Shown piece by piece: positions 25,346 through 33,172 of a stretch of DNA of 47,793 nucleotides. The position numbers and the translations under genes are program-made. The stretch's first letter is position 1, and the number at the start of each line of letters is the position of its first letter. Source of the DNA: Erysipelotrichaceae bacterium. GTDB lineage: Bacteria; Bacillota_I; Bacilli_A; RFN20; CAG-826. The notes beneath the pieces were generated by a model. The model saw only the letters and a program-made list of their open reading frames with translations. It was not told the DNA's origin and made no database searches. The stretch spans positions 1 to 47,793 of the forward strand of contig SVBE01000012.1 of the NCBI GenBank assembly GCA_015059065.1. The letters are read 5' to 3'.

Positions 25346-27714
25346 CACTTTTTGGCCTCCCTAGTAATTTCGATGTCGCCTTTAGCCACTCTTTCACAGA
25401 ATTCTTTAAATGTCATGCCCGGGTTGGACTGTTGATATTTGAGGAATTCTTCTAATAATTCGGCTTGAGTGAAAGATTCGAGAACGCTACCTTTCTTGGT
25501 AGTCTTTTTCTTCGTTTCTTTTTCCACTGCTTTTTCTTCTGCTTTTTCAAGCAATTCTTTATTTCTCATTCTAATATCATAGAATGCTTCTTGCTCATTG
25601 AATAAACGATCCTCAAGTTCGCTTTGATCCATTTCCCCAAATTTATATAAAGGCACTTTAAATGATGGGGTGAAATATGTCTTAAGAGGATAGTTACCAA
25701 AGGTGACGATGATAGAGTGACCAATATCACCCGGTTTATTAAGTCTTTGTAATTCAGATGGATAGATAAGTGGTCTAGTTTGATAAGATGTGGAATAGCT
25801 CGTCTCACTATGAGCGGTACCACTGCTTGATGTTGAAGCGATGGTGATATTACCACAGAGTTCACTATATTCTTTACATGTCTGCATATCGTTAGAACCG
25901 ATGAACATCTTGATACCACAGTTACCTTTAAGGATATCCGCAACATTATCGCCGTACACGTTATTGAGCTGGGCGTAGGATTGAACGATCATTTGGAACC
26001 AAATCTTTCTACTACGACCAACAGTGATGAATTTATCGAATTTGGAAATCTTTGGCATATTACCAAATTCATCCATGATGAAGTAGACGTTGCGTGGTAA
26101 AGATAATTCTTCTGTTGCTGAAGCCACTTTAATGAGTGTTTTGTAAATATTTAAGATGAAGATTGCCGCTAAGTTATGTCTCGTATCTTTTTCATCAGGA
26201 ATCTTTAAGAATAAGGCTGTTGGGTGATCCGCTAAAGCGCCAGCCGTAAAGTCACTGGAACTAGTTAAAGCACAGACACCAGCGTCGTTAAATAATGTCA
26301 ATTTATCATAAACGATGGACATATATGAGGCTCTAGTAGACTGCGCGGCATCACAGACTTGTTTAGATAAGGAATAAGCTCTAGAAAGAGAACTACGTCC
26401 TTTGAAATAATCTCTTAAGTCTTGATAGTCGTTATTGGAATTTTGAAGAATCTTGGCGAGGTTGAAGAAGTTGAATTTGCCCTTGTTCATTGTGCTGTTT
26501 GGAAGTTGTGCATCTTCAAGCATGGCAAGGAGAACTGCTAAAGTGATAGAACGGGCGCCTTTTTCCCATAATGGGTCTTTTTCATTTTCCACTGGGATGA
26601 GGACAGTGACCAAGTCGTTCAAATCTTCATAGACTTCGTCATAAATCTTCTTCTTATAGACTTTCACCGCATTGATGAGACGTTGGTAATTGATGAAGGC
26701 TTTTCCTTCAAATTCATACCATTCTTCAATATCTAAAGAATCTTCCACTGGTTGATCGAGTTTAAGACCACTCTCGAGGATATCATCATCTCTCTTAAAG
26801 GCTTTTTCATGCGCATGCATGTAATCGGAAAAATTATCCCAAATAGCGTCAAGAGGATTCCATCTATAGGATGAATATGTATCTCTTAAGTCGATAACTT
26901 TAACATCGTATCCTCTTTCCTTTAGATATTTAGAATGCATTTGGAAAAGTTCACCTTTAGGGTCGGTGATGACCATCGAGGAACCCGCTTTTGTCGAGGC
27001 GAGGATTTGAATCATTGGGGTGACGAATGTCGTTGTTTTACCACTACCAGTGGAACCGATGATGATGGAGTGACATGGAGGGTTGAATGCGACAACCATA
27101 TCTTTTTCATTTCTATCTAATGTTGCAACGACTGGAACACCATCTTTTTCCACGTTGCCGAGTTCGCTAAATTTGTATTTCTTAAATAATCTGGCTTTTT
27201 CTTTATCCGTCATCCAGTGAGAATTCTCTAAGTTGGAACCTTTGATTTGTTTGAGCTCTCCACTGTTCTTGCCAAAGACGCTTAAGAACCCTTTGTTAAT
27301 CACAAAAGAATATAAGAGGAATAAGCCGATATAGACAAAGCCAAAGACGAGGAAATAGATCCAAGAGCTTGGCATATTGACCAAAGTGCCAATCCAGTCG
27401 ATAATCGCCACTTCAAAACGGCAGTCGATAACCGCGTAAATCAAATAGGCAAAGATCACTGTGATATCAAGTATGGCAAATAACACGAATAACACTTCTT
27501 GTAACTTGCCAGTCGTATATCTCACGGAAATGATGATGCTTGCTAATGCAAAGAACGTCACGGAGAAGAAGATAAAGAAAGCGATGAACTGTCTAAACGA
27601 GAAGCCCGCTCCATAATTGTCAAAGAAACCACCTAAAGCCATGAGGCCAGCAAAAGCGCCACCTAGAGCAAGTGCAACTGCGATAACGATGTAAAGGATA
27701 TATCTCTTCTTCAT
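25345..27714 (-). CDS. virD4: VirD4/TraG-like T4SS coupling protein
   Basis: The coupling ATPase that recruits substrates to a type IV secretion channel. The first 150 residues hold four hydrophobic segments (for example YILYIVIAVALALGGAFAGL and SSWIYFLVFGFVYIGLFLLY). The motor domain has Walker A GSTGSGKTTT near residue 223, VITDPKGELF after it, and Walker B YFIMDEFGNMPKI near residue 546. The segment TSSSDFTAGALADHPTALFL resembles the TraG/VirD4 core. The 789-residue length is typical with an extended charged C-terminal tail (coiled, Lys/Glu-rich, then TFKEFCERVAKGDIEITREAKK) that could select substrates. It lies two bases after the 92-codon repeat fragment and overlaps the giant surface protein gene. 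No relaxase accompanies it, so protein rather than DNA substrates deserve consideration. Confidence 0.93.
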   Translation of the reverse strand: MKKRYILYIVIAVALALGGAFAGLMALGGFFDNYGAGFSFRQFIAFFIFFSVTFFALASIIISVRYTTGKLQEVLFVLFAILDITVIFAYLIYAVIDCRFEVAIIDWIGTLVNMPSSWIYFLVFGFVYIGLFLLYSFVINKGFLSVFGKNSGELKQIKGSNLENSHWMTDKEKARLFKKYKFSELGNVEKDGVPVVATLDRNEKDMVVAFNPPCHSIIIGSTGSGKTTTFVTPMIQILASTKAGSSMVITDPKGELFQMHSKYLKERGYDVKVIDLRDTYSSYRWNPLDAIWDNFSDYMHAHEKAFKRDDDILESGLKLDQPVEDSLDIEEWYEFEGKAFINYQRLINAVKVYKKKIYDEVYEDLNDLVTVLIPVENEKDPLWEKGARSITLAVLLAMLEDAQLPNSTMNKGKFNFFNLAKILQNSNNDYQDLRDYFKGRSSLSRAYSLSKQVCDAAQSTRASYMSIVYDKLTLFNDAGVCALTSSSDFTAGALADHPTALFLKIPDEKDTRHNLAAIFILNIYKTLIKVASATEELSLPRNVYFIMDEFGNMPKISKFDKFITVGRSRKIWFQMIVQSYAQLNNVYGDNVADILKGNCGIKMFIGSNDMQTCKEYSELCGNITIASTSSSGTAHSETSYSTSYQTRPLIYPSELQRLNKPGDIGHSIIVTFGNYPLKTYFTPSFKVPLYKFGEMDQSELEDRLFNEQEAFYDIRMRNKELLEKAEEKAVEKETKKKTTKKGSVLESFTQAELLEEFLKYQQSNPGMTFKEFCERVAKGDIEITREAKK

Positions 27715-27716
27715 AA

Positions 27717-27995
27717 TTACGCCCCTATATAATCAGTTGTATATTTGAAGTCACCCATTTCTTCTTGATAGATGCGACCATCATTACTTCTAAACGTAAC
27801 TCTATAATAATAGAAACTACCTTCTTCCATCGTTGTTAAATCAGTAACTTCATTCTTGCTTTCTTTATCGTAAATCTTAATAGAAACAACCTCTGTTCCT
27901 GCAGCGAAATTGATTAAATAAGCTTCTCCATTTTTAAATCTAAGGTTGCTAGCCGCGTTAAAGTAGGCTGCACCATTCATAAAGCGTTTAAACAT
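27717..27995 (-). pseudogene. Detached last repeat of the split repeat lipoprotein
   Basis: These 92 codons read FKNGEAYLINFAAG, VVSIKIYD, LTTMEEGSFYYYRVTF and YQEEMGDFKY, exactly the repeat unit found three to four times at the C-terminus of the preceding protein. The frame continues from that protein: after its TAA at 28016-28014 come T-A-K-G-E-F and then this ATG, all in one frame. Alignment of W-stop-TAKGEFMFKR with WHQENGSFTFDR of an earlier repeat places the stop on a residue inside the repeat. So this is the last repeat cut off by a single in-frame TAA. Restarted translation is conceivable (GGTGAA lies six bases before the ATG) but would yield a cytoplasmic fragment without a signal peptide. 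Readthrough would restore a protein of about 1,005 residues. Confidence 0.7.
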
Positions 27996-28013
27996 AAATT
28001 CACCTTTCGCGGT

Positions 28014-30734
28014 TTACCAGTTATAACCATCATCATTCGCGAAGAACACTTTATAAGAATATAGATTATTTAAAACAATATTGTTAAGATCAAGAACTTC
28101 ATCACCATTATCATCATAGAATTTGATGAATCTAACATGGTTATCTGGATTTATATCGATAACCTTAGCAGTATAATCATAATCCGCGACACCTTCTCTA
28201 GTGATTAAAAGATTGGAAAGAGAGAATGGAACATTATATTCAGAACCAGTTCCTAATCCCATCACTGGTCCACCCACTCTTAAAGAGCCTGTTTCTAACA
28301 TATAAACAGTGGAATCGCCACTTACGAAAGAGACAGCGTAATTATATGATTGACCAGCCACTAAATCAGAGACCGCTACTTCTGTAGCACCTGTATAGAA
28401 TTTAATATAATTAACTTTAATAGATGGGTCGATATTGATGATGTTAGCCTCATCAGCTTCAATGGAAATGTTCTTATAAGTAATTGGTTGTAAAGTTGAT
28501 AAATCTTTGACTCTATCAAAAGTGAATGAGCCATTTTCTTGATGCCAGACTGTGCCTGGAGTAGAGCCAATTTCACTGATGCCAGTAAAGAATGCTTTGT
28601 AGTCATAAGTATGATCGACCTCGATATCACTCACTTTCACCACGCTAGAATCAGCTTGGTCAACGAGGACAAGTGATTCAATATCAGCGCCATCCTCAGC
28701 ATCAAGAGTCGAAGCAACTCCATCGAGGATTAACAAATTATGTGTAGCGAATGGATCAACGTATTGACCACCACTATTTTTAACTTTTACATTTTTATAA
28801 GTGAAGTATCCAGTTTCATCGACAAATAAGAACGATTCTTGTTCATTAAATGACACTTTGTATTGATATGGGTCATTCTTCACCACTAATTCATCATCAG
28901 GGATTTCAAGGCCTGTCAATGGATCATAGAATTTAATCGATTTAGCGGTTACACCTGTTTGCACATTGACGATACAAGCTTCATTATCTTGGATTGAAAT
29001 ATTGCTCGCAGTAAAATCACTGTCATATTTATATTCATCACTCTTTGTATTAACTTTGCCGTATTTGAACATACCAGAGCAAGGAACAACTGATAAACTT
29101 TCATTGAGCTTAGCTTCGATATCTGCATCATCATTAGTTAATCTAAATCCAACTGAAAATTTGTATGTTTCACCAACAACAAAATCCTTTGGCTCAACTT
29201 TAATATATAATTCTTGAGAAGTAGTAGAATCAGTAACGATTTGGAAGAACGAAAGAGGTTCATTCTCGTTATCGATGACAATGCCGCATTCAATATTTTC
29301 AAAACCTTCACCTAATCTTAGTTTTTCGGTGTTGATAGTCGCAGTGTTTTCCTCTACGTTAATTTTGATATCCGCGAAAGTGAAATCATGATAAAGAGGT
29401 TCATCTTCATTTGTTAAACCATCAAACACGCGCACTTTAGTATAAGAAGGTTTTATAAGCGCGTATACAGTCATAGACTCTATATCAACAGTTTCATTAG
29501 GATCTACCGCTGTAAATGTCGCGACGACTGGATATTCGCCAACATAGGTAAAGTCATTTTGGTCAATGGCGAAGTTCACACCATTTGGTAATCCAGTTGG
29601 ATCAGCAACGCTGACAGCCTCTCCTGTAAAGGCCACATCTACACCTGCAAATTCAAGAGTATCCTTAATATAAATAATCTTCTTAGCAACTGTTAAGGTC
29701 GCTTCCATAGGTTCGATTGGATTATGGTTATTATCCCCACCCTTGAAGACGGCTCTCATCGTATATACGCCAGAAGGACTGTTATCATTAACTAGTTTTC
29801 CTTCGCTATTGTAAACTTCATAATGGACAGTTAAGCCTTGTGGTAACAACTCTTTATTAAGTATGGAAGGTTGATAAGATTGGCCATCATAGAATTTAAT
29901 GACATTGAGGAATTTGATTTCAGATAAGTCGTAATCGATTTTAGTAATCGTTAAAAACGCTTCTTTATCCTCTATTTGTTTGTAGTTTGGATCCTCATTA
30001 GTGAAATGCGCGACAACGCAGTATTTGCCCGCATAGTAAGCTTTGTTGAGTTGAGTGGTTTTTGTTTCGTCATATAAAGTGTAGGTAACAGATACACCCT
30101 CTGGCACGTTTTCTGCAACAATGGTCTGAGCTTCACCATTAAATGGTACTGTCTTATCTTCAAAGACGATGTTTTCTTCATCGTGCTCATTCATTAAAAT
30201 CTTTAAAGTGGTAGTCAATGTTTTGGTTGCATAGCCGCTTTTTGTAATAACACCAACCACTTCATATGTGCCTTGATTAGTAAAAACATTCCCTTTTGGA
30301 TAAACGATAGATGCTCCTTCAGGTAATTCATGATTTAATTTAACTTCATGAGGGTTGCCATCATAAACACATGTATAACCAACTAATTCATAAATATCAT
30401 TGAATTCATTCATCACGACATTAACTTTCATCGTGGTTTTGAAAGTATCACGGAAAACAACATTTATATCTTGTTCACCCATCTTGAAGAACTTTAATTG
30501 TTCAACATCAGAAATCATATCTTCTGTTAAATCAATTTCTGTATTTCCACCGTTTTCAAAAAGAACAGTAACCTTGATTCCGTCATATGAAAAATTACCA
30601 AACGGAACATCGATCACTTCTTCACTAGCCATACGAATACCAGCGATGGAAGAACCACCCGTACAAGACGTAGCGAATAAACTACTAAAGGAAAGTAGTA
30701 TTGCGGCTAGGAAAGTTCTGAATCTTTTTCTCAT
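28014..30734 (-). CDS. Repeat lipoprotein with MBG/Ig-like domains, split by TAA
   Basis: The signal MRKRFRTFLAAILLSFSSLF with lipobox ATSC (about residues 21-24) marks a surface lipoprotein. Residues about 110-440 hold a series of MBG-type Ig-like repeats, each with a Y/F-DG or FNG opening and an LPEG(A/V)S..Y strand, such as VYDGNPHEVKLNHELPEGAS, PFNGEAQTIVAENVPEGVS and FYDGQSYQPSILNKELLPQG. Then come further beta repeats with the pattern NI.I...EA.I.N......IKFYD.....V.DL......Y.V.F.....Y..ETG.F.Y. The product stops at residue 906 inside such a repeat, because of an in-frame TAA (see the fragment at 27717-27995). It heads the operon leading into virD4 and the giant surface protein. A sigma-A promoter lies at 30806-30833, and the ribosome site is weak. 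The likely role is an extracellular adhesin or spacer of the secretion apparatus; the ligand is unknown. Confidence 0.85.
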   Translation of the reverse strand: MRKRFRTFLAAILLSFSSLFATSCTGGSSIAGIRMASEEVIDVPFGNFSYDGIKVTVLFENGGNTEIDLTEDMISDVEQLKFFKMGEQDINVVFRDTFKTTMKVNVVMNEFNDIYELVGYTCVYDGNPHEVKLNHELPEGASIVYPKGNVFTNQGTYEVVGVITKSGYATKTLTTTLKILMNEHDEENIVFEDKTVPFNGEAQTIVAENVPEGVSVTYTLYDETKTTQLNKAYYAGKYCVVAHFTNEDPNYKQIEDKEAFLTITKIDYDLSEIKFLNVIKFYDGQSYQPSILNKELLPQGLTVHYEVYNSEGKLVNDNSPSGVYTMRAVFKGGDNNHNPIEPMEATLTVAKKIIYIKDTLEFAGVDVAFTGEAVSVADPTGLPNGVNFAIDQNDFTYVGEYPVVATFTAVDPNETVDIESMTVYALIKPSYTKVRVFDGLTNEDEPLYHDFTFADIKINVEENTATINTEKLRLGEGFENIECGIVIDNENEPLSFFQIVTDSTTSQELYIKVEPKDFVVGETYKFSVGFRLTNDDADIEAKLNESLSVVPCSGMFKYGKVNTKSDEYKYDSDFTASNISIQDNEACIVNVQTGVTAKSIKFYDPLTGLEIPDDELVVKNDPYQYKVSFNEQESFLFVDETGYFTYKNVKVKNSGGQYVDPFATHNLLILDGVASTLDAEDGADIESLVLVDQADSSVVKVSDIEVDHTYDYKAFFTGISEIGSTPGTVWHQENGSFTFDRVKDLSTLQPITYKNISIEADEANIINIDPSIKVNYIKFYTGATEVAVSDLVAGQSYNYAVSFVSGDSTVYMLETGSLRVGGPVMGLGTGSEYNVPFSLSNLLITREGVADYDYTAKVIDINPDNHVRFIKFYDDNGDEVLDLNNIVLNNLYSYKVFFANDDGYNW

Positions 30735-30805
30735 ATTTTAATAATTTTTATTTCCAACTATCGGATTGTATTTTCTTATACACAAATTATTGCTTGGATA
30801 CTAGC

Positions 30806-30833
30806 ATTATATATGCGCGAAAAACAAATACAA
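30806..30833 (-). promoter_or_regulatory. Promoter of the lipoprotein-virD4-adhesin-pilin operon
   Basis: On the minus strand TTGTAT (30833-30828), a 16-bp spacer and TATAAT (30811-30806), about 70 bp before the lipoprotein start. It is an ordinary sigma-A type, unlike P1-P5, so the two halves of the secretion cluster seem to be controlled differently. Confidence 0.6.
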
Positions 30834-30919
30834 AATTTAATTCTCACTTTGAGCTGAAAAACCAAATAATTATCATTATATATTACCTTTAGGTAAACAT
30901 ATATAATTTAATTCGGACT

Positions 30920-30931
30920 TTACATTTGTAA
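30920..30931. promoter_or_regulatory. Palindromic operator-like site e
   Basis: TTACATTTGTAA is the same core as sites a-d. It lies about 87 bp upstream of the -35 of the repeat-lipoprotein operon, an activator-like distance. Confidence 0.45.
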
Positions 30932-31021
30932 TTTCCGTTTTTTGTAACATCCTAATAAAACAAGTTAAACTGCACTCTAATACTGTACATAAATCATATC
31001 ATTTTTATGACTAAAAATAAG

Positions 31022-31043
31022 AAAAAAGTCCATTTTAGGACTT
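31022..31043 (-). terminator. Terminator of the nine-gene NRPS operon
   Basis: AAGTCC (31043-31038) pairs with GGACTT (31031-31026) with a six-base loop, followed by a T-run on the minus strand, just beyond the response-regulator stop. Confidence 0.75.
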
Positions 31044-31074
31044 CATCAAAAACGTTTTAATAACGAGTATGATA

Positions 31075-31854
31075 TTAATCAAAATCGTAGTCGTAATTGC
31101 TGGAGAAAATAGGCCATGAATATTGGATCATATATTCCCCGCGATAGGCTCTAACCGCCTCAGGAATGTTCTTCTTATAATCGTAAGCATCGCAGTCGAT
31201 TAAAGTAGGATTAATGCAACATTCATTATGACGTTTGATAAAGACATCACTCGCTCCGACATCCTTTAAAGTTTGCTGGATGTCAGCGATCAAATTACGT
31301 AAATATGACTTATGATCTTCTTCCCACAGAACCGCGTTTAATTCGTTAATTGTTGCCGCGGAACCTTCTCTATCGACGAGATAAGCAAAGAGCTCTTTGG
31401 ATTTGCTTCTTTGGAATTTAAGAGGTTGACCATCCGCGAATACTTCAAAATTACCAAAACACTTAACCTGTATCTTGTTGTTGCCTTTTAATTCAATTGG
31501 ATGACGTAATAATTCGATTTCTTCTTTAATGCGTTCTGCTTTCACTGGTTTAGATAAATAACCAGAGGCATGTAATTTATAAGCATCTAAAGCATAATTT
31601 TCATAAGCAGTGACGAAGATGATATTGGTAAGTGGATAGATCTTTTTAAGTTCCTTGGCGAGTTGGATGCCGTTCATCCCTGGCATTTCAATGTCAAGGA
31701 AAGCAATATCGACCTTTTCATTCTTATTATCTTTTAAGGCTTGTAATGGATTTTCGTAGGAAAAGATCTCTGCATCTGCAGGTAGGACTTTCTTCGCTTC
31801 TTTTTCAAGTCTGAGAAGCTGTAATTGCTCATCTTCAACCAATATGACTCGCAT
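31075..31854 (-). CDS. Response regulator with SARP/OmpR-type DNA-binding domain
   Basis: A 259-residue two-component regulator. Residues 1-115 are a receiver domain with acidic pocket E7-D8-E9, phospho-acceptor D54 (FLDIEMPGMNG) and conserved Lys in SKPVK. Residues about 125-215 are a winged helix of the SARP/Trans_reg_C type (KCFGNFEVFADGQPLKFQRS, SKELFAYLVDREG, LNAVLWEED, LIADIQQTL). Only the first part of the usual C-terminal activation domain follows (CDAYDYKKN and AYRGEYMIQYSW). It ends the nine-gene operon, 41 bp behind its cognate LytS-type kinase. SARP proteins typically bind direct repeats with 11-bp period a few bases above the -10. No such box lies before this operon, but five lie before the secretion and paralogue genes at P1-P5. 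Whether this regulator binds them is inference. Confidence 0.9.
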   Translation of the reverse strand: MRVILVEDEQLQLLRLEKEAKKVLPADAEIFSYENPLQALKDNKNEKVDIAFLDIEMPGMNGIQLAKELKKIYPLTNIIFVTAYENYALDAYKLHASGYLSKPVKAERIKEEIELLRHPIELKGNNKIQVKCFGNFEVFADGQPLKFQRSKSKELFAYLVDREGSAATINELNAVLWEEDHKSYLRNLIADIQQTLKDVGASDVFIKRHNECCINPTLIDCDAYDYKKNIPEAVRAYRGEYMIQYSWPIFSSNYDYDFD

Positions 31855-31895
31855 ATATTTATATTACACCTAAATTCATAATTAATTGCAACATC

Positions 31896-33158
31896 TTACT
31901 TTTCAAAAGTAACCACCACTTTTGTCCCTTTACCAACTTGACTAGAAAAAACAATATCACCCTTGCACATTGATTTAAGTCGATGTCTGACATTATTTAA
32001 TCCGATATGTTTATTGTTACTAAAATCGATTTTTTCCATGTCGAAGCCTACTCCATCGTCTTCTATTTCCACATAATAAGCATTTTCATCCTCATATGTT
32101 CTTAAAGTCACTGTCCCACCTTCTATTTTCTTTAGGATGCCGTGTTTAATCGCATTTTCTACAAGTGGCTGAATAGTTAAAGGAGGAACTGGAAAATCTA
32201 TTACCTGAATATCGTAAACCATATTCAAACGGTCATTGAAACGATGCTTCTCTAAATTAGCGTAGGTCTTAATGTGCATCAGTTCATCTCTAAAAGACAC
32301 TAATTTGGTCTGTGTTAACGCGGAGAAATTTGCTCGTAAATAATCGGTGAAATCATCCAAAGCTTTCTGCGCGTCATATGGGTTCATTGTTATCAATGTG
32401 GAGATGGAAGATAAGGTGTTATAAATAAAATGTGGTTGAATCTGTGACATCATGATGCGAATATTCGCTTCGTGGAGCTTCTTTTCATCTTCTTCAAGCC
32501 TGATATTTTTCTCAACATTGAGGAACAAGAACAATATTTCAATGGAAATAAATAAAGCGAGATAGGCAATCGCATATCCTGGTAAGGCATTCTGGATGAT
32601 GATTGATACTGCGGGTAAGATGCAGTAAAAGCCAAAAGCAATCTTTTCGCGAATGCTAAGTGACTTAGTCATCACAATAATGATGAAAGAAGAAAGAAGA
32701 ACGACGAATTGATAACCTTGGGAAAGAATCATTAAACTCGATCTCGTATATACGCCATTTACGGAAGTGAAGTATATATGGGTAAAGATGTTGACGATAT
32801 CGGAAATGATAAATGCACTGAATAAAACAATATTAACGATATCCACTATTCTTTTGGCTTTTGAATGCACATTAGAATATATCGACATGTAATTATAAAA
32901 CAATATGACTTCGATATTGTTCATGATGTAGAAAACCGTATAGAAAGCAATGATGAATGAATCGCTGGTATAGAATTCTTTAATCAAAACAAAAGTGAAA
33001 TAAGTCGCGAAATGAATCGCGGTAAAAATAAAGAAAGAAAGTAAAGAATTCTCGTCCTTTCTTCTGTTTTTCTTTAACAAAATGTTAACGATATGGAGTA
33101 AAAGGATTAGAACACCTAATATACAGACTGTCGCGTTAAAAATTGCTTTTTGATCCAT
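31896..33158 (-). CDS. LytS-type membrane sensor histidine kinase
   Basis: This 420-residue membrane kinase has about six hydrophobic segments over residues 8-220 with no large extracellular domain. The His_kinase family core carries the phospho-accepting His in SQIQPHFIYNTL near residue 242. The ATPase domain follows with N-box PLVENAIKHG near residue 334, G1 DDGVGFD and HIGLNNVRHRL. It should autophosphorylate and pass phosphate to the response regulator encoded next. The signal is probably sensed in or near the membrane, for example a lipophilic peptide product of the adjacent NRPS (inference). It lies 14 bp behind the SpoIIE-like phosphatase gene. All catalytic motifs look intact. Confidence 0.93.
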   Translation of the reverse strand: MDQKAIFNATVCILGVLILLLHIVNILLKKNRRKDENSLLSFFIFTAIHFATYFTFVLIKEFYTSDSFIIAFYTVFYIMNNIEVILFYNYMSIYSNVHSKAKRIVDIVNIVLFSAFIISDIVNIFTHIYFTSVNGVYTRSSLMILSQGYQFVVLLSSFIIIVMTKSLSIREKIAFGFYCILPAVSIIIQNALPGYAIAYLALFISIEILFLFLNVEKNIRLEEDEKKLHEANIRIMMSQIQPHFIYNTLSSISTLITMNPYDAQKALDDFTDYLRANFSALTQTKLVSFRDELMHIKTYANLEKHRFNDRLNMVYDIQVIDFPVPPLTIQPLVENAIKHGILKKIEGGTVTLRTYEDENAYYVEIEDDGVGFDMEKIDFSNNKHIGLNNVRHRLKSMCKGDIVFSSQVGKGTKVVVTFEK

Positions 33159-33172
33159 AATAAATAAACTGT

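Larger units (their letters stand above)
30735..31074. other. Intergenic region between T4SS operon and NRPS operon
   Basis: There is no gene here. It holds, from right to left, the terminator of the NRPS operon (31022-31043), the palindrome TTACATTTGTAA (30920-30931), a second palindrome TTACCTTTAGGTAA (30883-30896) and the promoter of the repeat-lipoprotein operon. No TGTGGCAC tandem repeat occurs in it. Confidence 0.6.

Noticed and set aside
25566-25946. 126-codon minus-strand frame inside virD4
   Set aside because: It is an alternative frame of the intact virD4 gene without homology signals.
28014-28016. Stop-codon reassignment to explain the in-frame TAA
   Set aside because: All other genes end normally with standard stops, and UGA is used as a stop in ATGA overlaps, so a local mutation, readthrough or error is simpler.
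12402-30734. Calling the cluster a complete integrative conjugative element
   Set aside because: No integrase, relaxase, attachment repeats or origin of transfer is visible; only the secretion module can be supported.
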